This document shows positions 1-6,285 of a DNA stretch of 7,614 nt, piece after piece. The position numbers and the translations under genes are program-made. The notes under the pieces are model-generated. The model made no database searches. It was not told the DNA's origin and saw only the letters and a list, made by a program, of their open reading frames with translations. Origin of the DNA: Candidatus Babeliales bacterium. Lineage in GTDB: Bacteria > Babelota > Babeliae > Babelales > Vermiphilaceae. Each line of letters begins with the position of its first letter. Within the stretch, counting starts at the first letter, position 1. The stretch is taken from contig JAGVMI010000053.1 in assembly GCA_020053845.1 (NCBI GenBank), forward strand, positions 1 to 7,614, read 5' to 3'.

Positions 1-297
1 CAGCCCGTTAGTTATATGGGTAGCTACACTGCCTGCACGGTAACTAATAGGATCAAATGCGCTTATTTTATAATGAATTGCATTAAGCCAAAACACTATC
101 CAGCGCGTACTCGTGAAAAAAAGCTGCCAGAAAGTGTAATGACGAATATTGAAATGCTTAATAATGTTTGCAAGATCATCAAACTGAAATGGATAGTGCA
201 AGGATGGGTAATAGATAAGTGCAGTAAAAACACAAAGCAACGCTATTCCTGCGCCCGCATACCATTGTGATGAAGCCGATACACGCTGTTCGTTCAC
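1..297 (-). CDS. N-terminal part of a TMTC/GT-C-like multi-membrane protein (cut by window edge)
   Basis: This reading frame is open for 99 codons from a GTG at 297 to the left window edge, so only the N-terminus is visible. The start is set by a good ribosome binding site (AGGAGA, 305-310) seven bases upstream. The protein begins with a short polar stretch, a membrane segment at about residues 14-30, and then an FDD motif (39-41) followed by NI (44-45). A region with STRW, FWLN, HYK and FDPISYR follows (62-87). An acidic pair in the first extracytoplasmic loop and this later pattern resemble GT-C fold sugar transferases of the TMTC/PMT type, which often carry tetratricopeptide repeats at the C-terminus. 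Such proteins transfer sugars from lipid carriers on the outer face of the membrane. That role is an inference from about 100 residues. The gene lies 106 bases downstream of the secreted-protein gene on the same strand with no visible terminator between, so they may be co-transcribed. Confidence 0.7.
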   Translation of the reverse strand, partial: MNEQRVSASSQWYAGAGIALLCVFTALIYYPSLHYPFQFDDLANIIKHFNIRHYTFWQLFFTSTRWIVFWLNAIHYKISAFDPISYRAGSVATHITNGL

Positions 298-304
298 GCT
301 GTTC

Positions 305-310
305 TCTCCT
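305..310 (-). promoter_or_regulatory. Ribosome binding site that fixes the GTG start at 297
   Basis: On the minus strand AGGAGA is followed by seven bases and then GTG. No ATG lies in this frame within the visible part, so this site is the main argument for the gene start. Confidence 0.7.
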
Positions 311-403
311 TTTTAAAAAACATGCGCTTGTATCTTCTGTTCGGCGCCAGTTTACCGTCAAGCACAGGCAGTGTCGATAGAATCTCGGGAGCACAGAGCA
401 AGA

Positions 404-1555
404 TTATTCGTTTTCTAAATTACCTGCTGCGCTTATGGCTGTCTCAGGTTCAACTGAAGCTTCGAAATCTGTAGATGCTACCATATTACTTACTTTTTGC
501 GCTGCATCACACACGAGACTGCTTGCTTTTTTTGCACTGTCTTTTGTCACCTTCACAATCTTACTTCCTCGATTTTTGAACCAATCCGTAATATTTACGG
601 GAAGGCTCAGCGATCTTTCCGGCAGAGGATGAGATGGTAATGTTTCATCTGATCCCGATGCAAAGCTTGAAGTAACACTCGAAACGCTGCGCACTATGTG
701 AGCTTCTATACGTGTAGATGCACGCCTTGCGCCATTACCTATTCGAGAACCTTTGTTATACTCATAAAGCCTTAGCAGGGCATCCAACTTAACAGACCTT
801 ACTTTATCCTCAAGCCGTTCCTCTTGCAGCAAGCTTTTGATAGGACAATGTAGGGGAAGCTTACTCACACACTCCTTACAGTCATCTTGAAGCACGCAGT
901 CATACATATACATCAGATAGTGCAGCCCATCTTTTTGCCACTTGATACATTGGGGTGACACAGCGGGATCATGAATATTTGATGCATATGACTTGAGTGT
1001 ATCATTAAATGTTTTTTGTACTTGGGAAGGATTACTAATAATGTTCGTGCTTTTAGTCCACTCATGCAAAAGTGCTATGTTTCCTTGTTCTATACAAAGC
1101 CGGGCAATGTTGCTGTTTTTATTTGAGTTTGCATGCCACGGATTGGCACCATCAATGCGGCCAAATAATACCAAGAAACATGAGCTACTATATCCCTGCT
1201 TGTAGGAGTCTTGCGCACCCTCTATCCAGCCTTCACATAATGCATATCGACAGGCGAGCTCATACATAAAGCGCTTATCATCATCGGAATAGTTATCCTC
1301 ATGCATAGAGCGCAATACGCGCATCAGCTGTTCTTTATTCTTCTCTTGCACTAAAGAGGCTAACTGCTTGCTCATTTCTGCTTTTTTATTGTCTAAGCTA
1401 GCGCCACTGTTTCTGCTTGTAGCCCCTTGCTGCTCATCCTCTCGCGTTACACAAAAGCAACTCCACAGGCCCTTGGGAGCTTTTATCTGCGCTGCTTCAC
1501 ATAAAAAAGGGCATACTGCTGCCCACAAAGCGATAAGAATATGCATGGCATACAT
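404..1555 (-). CDS. Cysteine-rich secreted protein of unknown function
   Basis: The product is 383 residues from the ATG at 1555. A GTG at 1561 would add two residues but lies only two bases from the AGGGGA ribosome binding site, whereas the ATG has a seven-base spacing. Residues 1-22 form a signal peptide with a hydrophobic core and a likely signal peptidase I cut near CEAA; there is no proper lipobox. The mature part has about 12 cysteines (33, 35, 102, 107, 126, 154, 203, 220, 226, 229, 237, 349), four of them clustered at 220-237. The centre (about 90-260) looks helical, perhaps a helical-repeat fold. A serine-rich basic linker (about 275-320) leads to an amphipathic lysine-rich helix (about 324-358) and an acidic tail. 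I do not recognise a family. An exported, possibly disulfide-bonded protein is the most that can be said; an effector or envelope role is speculation. Confidence 0.8.
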   Translation of the reverse strand: MYAMHILIALWAAVCPFLCEAAQIKAPKGLWSCFCVTREDEQQGATSRNSGASLDNKKAEMSKQLASLVQEKNKEQLMRVLRSMHEDNYSDDDKRFMYELACRYALCEGWIEGAQDSYKQGYSSSCFLVLFGRIDGANPWHANSNKNSNIARLCIEQGNIALLHEWTKSTNIISNPSQVQKTFNDTLKSYASNIHDPAVSPQCIKWQKDGLHYLMYMYDCVLQDDCKECVSKLPLHCPIKSLLQEERLEDKVRSVKLDALLRLYEYNKGSRIGNGARRASTRIEAHIVRSVSSVTSSFASGSDETLPSHPLPERSLSLPVNITDWFKNRGSKIVKVTKDSAKKASSLVCDAAQKVSNMVASTDFEASVEPETAISAAGNLENE

Positions 1556-1562
1556 AACCACT

Positions 1563-1568
1563 TCCCCT
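1563..1568 (-). promoter_or_regulatory. Ribosome binding site choosing ATG 1555 over GTG 1561
   Basis: AGGGGA on the minus strand lies seven bases before the ATG at 1555 but only two before the upstream in-frame GTG, which favours the ATG. Confidence 0.65.
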
Positions 1569-1598
1569 CATATAATAGTTCCCGTTCAATCGAAATTG

Positions 1599-1626
1599 AT
1601 CATAGCCGGCAACCTAGAATCAGCAA
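1599..1626 (-). promoter_or_regulatory. Probable sigma-70-type promoter for the secreted cysteine-rich protein
   Basis: The minus strand reads TTGCTG (1621-1626), a 16-base spacer, then TATGAT (1599-1604), five of six bases of the -10 consensus. The expected start of transcription is near 1592, leaving a leader of about 38 bases that contains the ribosome binding site. It faces away from the promoter at 1680-1708. Confidence 0.5.
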
Positions 1627-1679
1627 ACCTGCACCTGTTCTTTTGTATCATGCGTAAGACCTCTGCAGCCAAACACTTT

Positions 1680-1708
1680 TTGACCCTCTCAGATAATTGG
1701 CCTAAAAT
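1680..1708 (+). promoter_or_regulatory. Strong sigma-70-type promoter for the S2P-like/tyrS operon
   Basis: TTGACC (1680-1685) and TAAAAT (1703-1708) are separated by exactly 17 bases, each five of six bases from consensus. Transcription would begin near 1715, about 34 bases before the ATG at 1749. Confidence 0.7.
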
Positions 1709-1748
1709 GACAGAATGTAACATGTAGGCAAGCATACATAGGTAGGCC

Positions 1749-2495
1749 ATGCTTAATCTCAAATGTGCAGAGCTCTTTATCGGTTTTATCACTTTCTTTA
1801 TCGCTTATTTAACGGCAATAAGCATCGCAGGATTTTTCAAGGCGTGGATAGCATATCAAGCAGGCGATGAAACGCCCCGCGATATGGGCTTTCTTACGCT
1901 CAACCCATTGGTACACATTGATACTGTGGGCGCTATTTTTCTTATCCTTTTCCGCTTTGGCTGGAGCCGCTCAGTGCCCATTAATCCCCATCATATTGAT
2001 GGCAGCATCAAAATGCTTGGCATTAAGTCGGGCATGCGCATTCCCAAGCTCGTGTTTACATACCTTGCAGATACCATAGCCTACTTCACCATTGCGCTCA
2101 TAGCGCTTGTAGCAGTTGTTGCTATATTTGGGACAGACATACTTGATATTGCCTATGCCATGCTCGTTTTTTCACAATGCATGTCGCATCTTTTCATCGC
2201 ACATGCGTTTCCCACATATTCCTCAATGAGTATTGCCATTGGCTTTATACTCATCGCGCTTGCATATTTGAGCATCATGGTCGGCGTGCTGGACTTTATT
2301 CTTAACAGCTATCGCCTCGCTTTACAGCTTTTTATTGAAAAGTCGCCTGATTACACAGGCTCTCAAGAAGCATATTCATCGCTTTTGATTCCCATCGTAA
2401 TCATGCTCATTTTCGCAGCGCCACTTCGATTCTTTGTCACAAGTTTTATGGTTTATGAAGGCGGCGTTATTGCCCGTCTTTTGGGAGTCAGCTAA
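1749..2495 (+). CDS. Site-2-protease-like (M50) membrane protein lacking the zinc-binding motif
   Basis: The product is a 248-residue, strongly hydrophobic protein with about six membrane segments. An in-frame TAG at 1743 makes the ATG at 1749 the first possible ATG; its ribosome binding site is weak (AGG close to the start). Residues 39-80 match the signature of the short, soluble-domain-free M50 family: GD, then a TLNPLVHID block (50-58), a glycine, and FGW followed by VPINP (70-80). In active members this block comes just after HExxH, which binds the catalytic zinc. Here the aligned residues 27-31 are A-G-F-F-K, so both histidines and the glutamate are gone. The usual C-terminal NLLPxPPLDG motif is also not recognisable; only a lone LD (181-182) lies near its expected place. 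I infer a catalytically dead relative that may retain a binding or scaffolding role in the membrane. It overlaps tyrS by one base and shares its promoter, although no functional link to tyrosine charging is apparent. Confidence 0.75.
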   Translation: MLNLKCAELFIGFITFFIAYLTAISIAGFFKAWIAYQAGDETPRDMGFLTLNPLVHIDTVGAIFLILFRFGWSRSVPINPHHIDGSIKMLGIKSGMRIPKLVFTYLADTIAYFTIALIALVAVVAIFGTDILDIAYAMLVFSQCMSHLFIAHAFPTYSSMSIAIGFILIALAYLSIMVGVLDFILNSYRLALQLFIEKSPDYTGSQEAYSSLLIPIVIMLIFAAPLRFFVTSFMVYEGGVIARLLGVS

Positions 2496-3691
2496 TGTCG
2501 GAATCAACGCACAAAGCACTCGAACAGCTAAAAGCTGGCGTCGCACATATCACGCCCGAAGATCAATTTGAGAAAATGCTCGCTCAGGGCAAACCACTCA
2601 GAATCAAATTGGGCATGGATCCCACAGCTCCTGATTTGCACCTTGGCCATGCTGTGGTGCTTTCAAAAATGCGCCAATTTCAAGATCTCGGCCATGAAGT
2701 AATATTCTTGATCGGCGATTTTACTGCACGCATTGGCGATCCTACGGGCAAGTCAAAAACGCGTCCACCTTTGAGCCAAGAAGATATTGAGCGCAACATG
2801 CAAACCTACTTTGAGCAGGTGAGCAAGATTCTTGATCCTAAAAAAACTATTGTGCGCTACAATTCAGAATGGCTCTCCACAATGAGCAGCACAGAATTTG
2901 TACAGCTATGCGCAAAGGTTACCGTTGCCCGTGTTGTTGAGCGCGAAGATTTTGCAAAGCGTTTGGCACACAATCAGCCAATTGGATTTCATGAGCTTCT
3001 TTATCCGCTTATGCAAGGCTATGATTCTGTAGAACTCAAAGCTGATGTAGAACTTGGCGGTACCGATCAAACTTTCAATCTGCTCATGGGACGCCACCTG
3101 CAAGAACTGTGGGGACAGCGCCCTCAAGTGGTTATTACCACGCCTCTACTTGAAGGTCTTGATGGTGTGCAAAAAATGTCTAAATCTTTAGGCAACGCAA
3201 TTGGACTTGCCGAACCGGCAACTGATGCCTTTGGCAAATTGATGTCAGTATCGGATACGCTCATGTGGCGCTATCTAGAAGCGCTTTTGCACACGACAAA
3301 GCAAGAGATAAGCCTCCTGCAAGAACGTGTTGCGTATGGTACACTACATCCCATGGAACTCAAAAAAGATATGGCACATCGCGTCATTGCGCGATTTTGG
3401 TCGGCAGCAGAAGCTGATCATGCGCAAGGCTCGTTTGAAGCTATCTTTCAAAAGCGCGACTACACCAAAGCTGAAGAAGTCACACTTGATGTGGTTGGCA
3501 AAACACTATGGATCGTGGATCTTATTAAGCTCGTTTCATCAGTGCACTCATCTTCTGAAGCAAAGAGACTTATTGAGTCAGGAGCCGTGGAAATTAATGG
3601 CACGCCAATAAAAGAATTCAAGGCTCAAGTTGAGATCAAGCATGGCATGATTGTCCGCGTGGGCAAGCATCGCCTAGTAAAGATCGCATAA
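2495..3691 (+). CDS. tyrS: Tyrosyl-tRNA synthetase
   Basis: This class I aminoacyl-tRNA synthetase activates tyrosine with ATP and charges tRNA-Tyr in the cytoplasm. The 398-residue length and motif wording fit the subgroup of about 400 residues (TyrZ-like). The HIGH motif appears as HLGH (49-52) after the DPTAPDL block, and the KMSKS loop is intact (227-231). The tyrosine and ATP pocket elements YPLMQGYD (170-177) and GGTDQ (188-192) are present. An S4 RNA-binding domain occupies about 336-398, with the usual [14 protein letters not shown] pattern. The ATG shares its A with the TAA stop of the upstream membrane-protein gene, and GGGAG (2483-2487) is a suitable ribosome binding site inside that gene, so translation is probably coupled. 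No T-box-like leader is seen; the leader of the operon is only about 34 bases. All expected catalytic motifs are present and I see no defect. Confidence 0.97.
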   Translation: MSESTHKALEQLKAGVAHITPEDQFEKMLAQGKPLRIKLGMDPTAPDLHLGHAVVLSKMRQFQDLGHEVIFLIGDFTARIGDPTGKSKTRPPLSQEDIERNMQTYFEQVSKILDPKKTIVRYNSEWLSTMSSTEFVQLCAKVTVARVVEREDFAKRLAHNQPIGFHELLYPLMQGYDSVELKADVELGGTDQTFNLLMGRHLQELWGQRPQVVITTPLLEGLDGVQKMSKSLGNAIGLAEPATDAFGKLMSVSDTLMWRYLEALLHTTKQEISLLQERVAYGTLHPMELKKDMAHRVIARFWSAAEADHAQGSFEAIFQKRDYTKAEEVTLDVVGKTLWIVDLIKLVSSVHSSSEAKRLIESGAVEINGTPIKEFKAQVEIKHGMIVRVGKHRLVKIA

Positions 3692-3717
3692 CACATTACG
3701 TTTGTCTTTCAACACTG

Positions 3718-3758
3718 AAAAAGCCGAGTACTCTTATCGAGCGCGCTCGGCTTTTTTT
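3718..3758. terminator. Bidirectional intrinsic terminator between tyrS and the convergent gene
   Basis: A perfect 11-base-pair stem pairs 3718-3728 (AAAAAGCCGAG) with 3746-3756 (CTCGGCTTTTT) around a 17-base loop, followed by further T residues to 3758. Read from the other strand it again ends in a T run. The right arm lies in the coding sequence of the leftward gene, whose stop codon (3734-3736) sits in the loop. Confidence 0.9.
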
Positions 3759-4441
3759 GCATCACGTCGTCGAGCTTGAGGTGTATCCTTTTCCTCGCGC
3801 TTTTTGGATTGTTCATACCGCATACATGCCTCAATTGCTTGAAGGCTATTGTTGGTCAGCCTGGTATGTTCAGAAAGCGCTATGGCTATTTGCATAGTAA
3901 GATTCTCAACTACTTTTCTATCAAAAAGCAGCTCACCTTCAGATTTACTAATCTCTTCAACCGCTTGTGCTATACGGCTATCAGGGAAATAGGTACGGAG
4001 CGTTTCTAAAATTGAAAGTGTGTTATCTCGTAACTTACACACTTCACTTTCTATATATTCATGCGCTTCATTAATATCATGCGCACCATTGCATGATTCT
4101 AAAAAATCGCGTATTTCGTTCAGCTGGCTGGTAGCTTCACTCAGCTTTTGTCTCGCTAATTCAATTGAGTGCTCCTGCTCCTCTATCTTTGCAATGCCCT
4201 CTTCAGGCGTTTGCACATGCAACGCATTAAGAAGTGCTGCCAACTGGTCGACGCTTTTGCTGGATAATAAAGCAGGCATCTTTTTATACAAGCAGATAAA
4301 CGTGCTTGCTCCAAGCGTAAGCACACCCACTGCGGCAAACGCTGCAGTGCGATAACTATGAGGGTCGCTATTTAATGCGCGCGCCTCGCTAGAAAATACA
4401 ATAAGAATAGTAAGAATATATGACGCTGATTTCATAAGCAT
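3734..4441 (-). CDS. Exported coiled-coil membrane protein, third and most divergent member of the cluster
   Basis: No family is recognised. From the ATG at 4441 the product has 235 residues; ATG 4435 and GTG 4465 are alternatives, and no strong ribosome binding site decides between them. A longer frame reaching 4540 is unlikely because it would include the terminator at 4497-4527. Residues 1-22 look like a signal peptide (cut near ARA), and a second membrane segment follows at 32-51. The rest is mostly helical and charged, with likely coiled coil at about 83-115 and 160-190, ending in a very basic tail. Residues 70-87 match the first cluster protein (5220-6098) in 9 of 18 positions, including the spaced L, L, L, V, T, E, G, I and K, so I infer distant paralogy of this segment only. 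The last codons overlap the right arm of the shared terminator. Confidence 0.75.
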   Translation of the reverse strand: MLMKSASYILTILIVFSSEARALNSDPHSYRTAAFAAVGVLTLGASTFICLYKKMPALLSSKSVDQLAALLNALHVQTPEEGIAKIEEQEHSIELARQKLSEATSQLNEIRDFLESCNGAHDINEAHEYIESEVCKLRDNTLSILETLRTYFPDSRIAQAVEEISKSEGELLFDRKVVENLTMQIAIALSEHTRLTNNSLQAIEACMRYEQSKKREEKDTPQARRRDAKKAERAR

Positions 4442-4496
4442 TATGCTCGCAGTTAAATGTTTCACGTATACATGAGCATAAAGATTTATCGAAAAT

Positions 4497-4527
4497 AAAA
4501 AACCCCCGGATCTTTGAAATCCGGGGG
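4497..4527 (-). terminator. Strong intrinsic terminator after the middle cluster gene
   Basis: On the minus strand CCCCCGGAT (4519-4527) pairs perfectly with ATCCGGGGG (4503-4511) around a seven-base loop, followed by six T residues and more T-rich sequence. It lies 30 bases beyond the stop at 4557 and upstream of the gene starting at 4441. Confidence 0.92.
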
Positions 4528-4538
4528 AGCGTCCCGTC

Positions 4539-4558
4539 AAAAAACGGTATGTCCGTTT
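4539..4558 (-). terminator. Second, weaker terminator hairpin right at the stop codon
   Basis: On the minus strand AAACGG (4553-4558) pairs with CCGTTT (4542-4547) around a five-base loop and runs into TTT. The hairpin begins in the stop codon of the gene ending at 4557, and the strong terminator follows after about 11 bases. The stem is short, so its strength is uncertain. Confidence 0.5.
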
Positions 4559-5186
4559 AATCGACCGTCAGTTTATTGAGCTGATTAAGCAACTCGGAAT
4601 CGCTATATTTTGAGAAATTTGGTTGCGCCGGCAAGCTTTCAGGTATGCCACGCATAATAGCTGAGTATGATGCACGCGTCTTGCGCAGGTTGATGAGATT
4701 TGACATTTGCTGTACCACTGTCTGGCAAAACTCATTCAGCCACGTACTTGCCTCAAACCAGCTGAGTTTGACTTTATAAATACCATTGTAAAGAAGCTGA
4801 TTTGTAGAACGAATAGTATTCACCTTAAAAAGATCTGCCGTGCTCATGGTTTCCATTTCAACCACACGCCTGTTTAATAAGCTAGAGTTCAGCGCCTTGG
4901 CACCCGTCCTGAATGTAGAAAGAATAGCTTTTCTGGCTTGCTCAAGATTTACGATTAAATGTTCAATTTCTTTTTTCGCTGCATCCATATTGCTTACATT
5001 GAGCATGCTCATGATCTCGGCTTCTGTCTTCCACTTATTGCGCACACTCTTGCGGGCAACCTCTTTTTTGGCAAGGCGATCTTTAGCAGCCTGCACATGC
5101 CCACTGACTGGCGTATCAGAAGTCGCTTTCGCAGACAACGAAGCCATGCAAAGGCCTGCAAAGAGCACTACTGGTAAAGGACGCAT
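4557..5186 (-). CDS. Secreted helical protein, paralogue of the neighbouring upstream gene
   Basis: I do not recognise a family. The product has 209 residues. The ATG at 5186 is preceded by GGGAG eight bases upstream. Residues 1-21 form a signal peptide ending in AKA, with no lipobox, so the mature protein should be released into the periplasm or beyond. After a basic linker (about 30-55) a helical domain runs from 57 to the C-terminus. Residues 91-209 align without gaps to residues 174-292 of the protein encoded at 5220-6098, with 29 identities by my count. Shared landmarks are A-NSS (98-102), YN-I-K-K (133-140), EA (145-146), a single cysteine (154), IM--IP-SL (177-185) and L--D at the end. 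The gene follows its paralogue after only 33 bases, which suggests one transcript, and ends in two tandem terminators. Confidence 0.85.
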   Translation of the reverse strand: MRPLPVVLFAGLCMASLSAKATSDTPVSGHVQAAKDRLAKKEVARKSVRNKWKTEAEIMSMLNVSNMDAAKKEIEHLIVNLEQARKAILSTFRTGAKALNSSLLNRRVVEMETMSTADLFKVNTIRSTNQLLYNGIYKVKLSWFEASTWLNEFCQTVVQQMSNLINLRKTRASYSAIMRGIPESLPAQPNFSKYSDSELLNQLNKLTVD

Positions 5187-5219
5187 TGTTTCTACTCCCT
5201 TATTATGCCTGCTTGCTCG

Positions 5220-6098
5220 CTAATCAAGCTTCAACTGCTCTATTTCTCTGATGAGCTGCTCTTGAGGAATGCCCTCTAAGTCCGTTGGCTTTCTAAGCGA
5301 ATCTGGTATCATCTCCATGATATCTCCAAGTCTTTTCCCACTCGCTTTTGCCTTAATAATTTCATCGAGCTTGCGTAGCGCCGGTCCGCATGCATTTTGC
5401 AATGTGCGAATAGCTTCGTAATACCTTACTTTCCATTTAAATATCTGGTTGTACGCATTTTGATTGAGTTCAGCTATCTTCTCAGGATCCAGAATATCCA
5501 CCTCTCCTTGTTGTGCAACAGCATCTACCGCTTCTTGAAATTGCGATGAATTAATTGCGTTGGCAAGAGAAAGATAAATTGCAGTTATAACCTTGGCATA
5601 TTGTTGCTCTATAGTCTTAAGCTTAGTAATGCCTTCTTGACCCGTTGAAACCTGCAGAAACTCGAGCAATGTACCCCCTTGAGATTCTTGGCTCGAGGTG
5701 GGTCTGGGTGGAAGTTGCGGCTTTGGACGCACAGGAGAAGCTGGTCGCCCCGGAACCCCTGGCTTTACCACAGGAACCTCTGGCCCAACGGGAACTGTTT
5801 TGCCAGGCATAGGTATTGACGGTTGTGATGGTCTTGCAGGCGCAGTTTGAGGAGCCTGACTAGTCTGAGAAGGAGTTTTTGCAGGGGCAGCTGGCTGCGG
5901 CTGCTGGCCAGTCTTTTTCAGCTGAATATTTCTTAATGTTTCTTCAACCTGCTTTTGGAGTTGTTCAAGAGTTTTATTAGTAACCGGCGGTTTTGGCGGT
6001 GCAAACATAGTGCGCACAAAGAAAAATCCGGCAAGGGGGGCAGAGAGCATGCTTACATACATGCACCATTTTCTTATAAAGCGTTTCATTTTGTCCAT
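5220..6098 (-). CDS. Membrane-anchored protein with proline-rich stalk and the cluster's conserved helical domain
   Basis: No known family is recognised. The ATG at 6098 gives 292 residues and has an excellent ribosome binding site (AGGGGAGT, 6103-6110); an extension to 6149 lacks one. Basic residues 1-10 precede a single membrane segment at about 12-31, which looks like an uncleaved signal anchor leaving the rest outside the cytoplasm. A short helix (43-62) is followed by a low-complexity stalk rich in proline, alanine, serine and glutamine (about 66-135), then a helical domain (143-292). That domain is shared with the next gene: identical spacing of NSS (183-185), YN-I-K-K (216-223), EA (228-229), C237, IM--IP-SL (260-268) and terminal L--D. 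The architecture suggests a stalk holding the domain away from the membrane, as in proline-rich proteins that span the periplasm; this is inference. The gene is first in its transcription unit and diverges from truB. Confidence 0.85.
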   Translation of the reverse strand: MDKMKRFIRKWCMYVSMLSAPLAGFFFVRTMFAPPKPPVTNKTLEQLQKQVEETLRNIQLKKTGQQPQPAAPAKTPSQTSQAPQTAPARPSQPSIPMPGKTVPVGPEVPVVKPGVPGRPASPVRPKPQLPPRPTSSQESQGGTLLEFLQVSTGQEGITKLKTIEQQYAKVITAIYLSLANAINSSQFQEAVDAVAQQGEVDILDPEKIAELNQNAYNQIFKWKVRYYEAIRTLQNACGPALRKLDEIIKAKASGKRLGDIMEMIPDSLRKPTDLEGIPQEQLIREIEQLKLD

Positions 6099-6102
6099 GA
6101 GC

Positions 6103-6110
6103 ACTCCCCT
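6103..6110 (-). promoter_or_regulatory. Ribosome binding site that fixes the start at 6098
   Basis: AGGGGAGT on the minus strand lies about five bases before the ATG at 6098. The longer frame starting at 6149 would read through it and has no comparable site. Confidence 0.75.
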
Positions 6111-6154
6111 AATCGGCTCAATGATTTCACATAAAAATCTTAATATCATTTTCT

Positions 6155-6184
6155 ATTGTAAATAATAAAGCAAGCGTCAAACAA
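6155..6184 (-). promoter_or_regulatory. Possible promoter of the paralogue cluster
   Basis: The minus strand shows TTGTTT (6179-6184), an 18-base AT-rich spacer and TACAAT (6155-6160). Transcription would begin near 6148, giving a leader of about 50 bases. A TTGACG nearby (6173-6178 region) is better as a -35 box but would leave a spacer of only 14 bases. Confidence 0.4.
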
Positions 6185-6220
6185 CAGTCGCTTGTCCAAA
6201 TGCCATTTTTAGCAGGCTAA

Positions 6221-6250
6221 TTGGGCAAAAGCGCGGCAAATTGCTACATT
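6221..6250 (+). promoter_or_regulatory. Weak candidate promoter for truB
   Basis: TTGGGC (6221-6226) and TACATT (6245-6250) are 18 bases apart, each four of six bases from consensus. Transcription would start near 6257 and give a leader of about 29 bases. It is back to back with the cluster promoter. Confidence 0.3.
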
Positions 6251-6285
6251 GGAAGGTAATTACACGCTTTTATGTTGCACAAATC

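Noticed and set aside
329..356. TTGACG and GATACA on the minus strand upstream of the GTG-started gene, as a promoter
   Set aside because: The boxes (356-361 and 329-334) are 21 bases apart, too far for a normal sigma-70 promoter, and no better -10 is present.
1571..1576. Perfect TATAAT on the plus strand as a -10 box
   Set aside because: No fitting -35 lies upstream and no gene follows within a sensible distance; the 1680-1708 promoter serves the rightward operon better. On the minus strand the matching sequence is too close to the ribosome binding site.
1368..1727. Plus-strand open frame of 119 codons opposite the secreted-protein gene
   Set aside because: It is largely antisense to a gene with a signal peptide and good ribosome binding site, has no ribosome binding site of its own and shows no domain-like features.
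4020..4355. Plus-strand open frame of 111 codons opposite the third cluster gene
   Set aside because: Its serine- and cysteine-rich translation is typical of an antisense shadow of a coiled-coil gene, and it has no start signals.
4442..4540. N-terminal extension of the leftward gene to 4540
   Set aside because: It would translate through the strong terminator at 4497-4527 and place the signal peptide in the interior of the protein.
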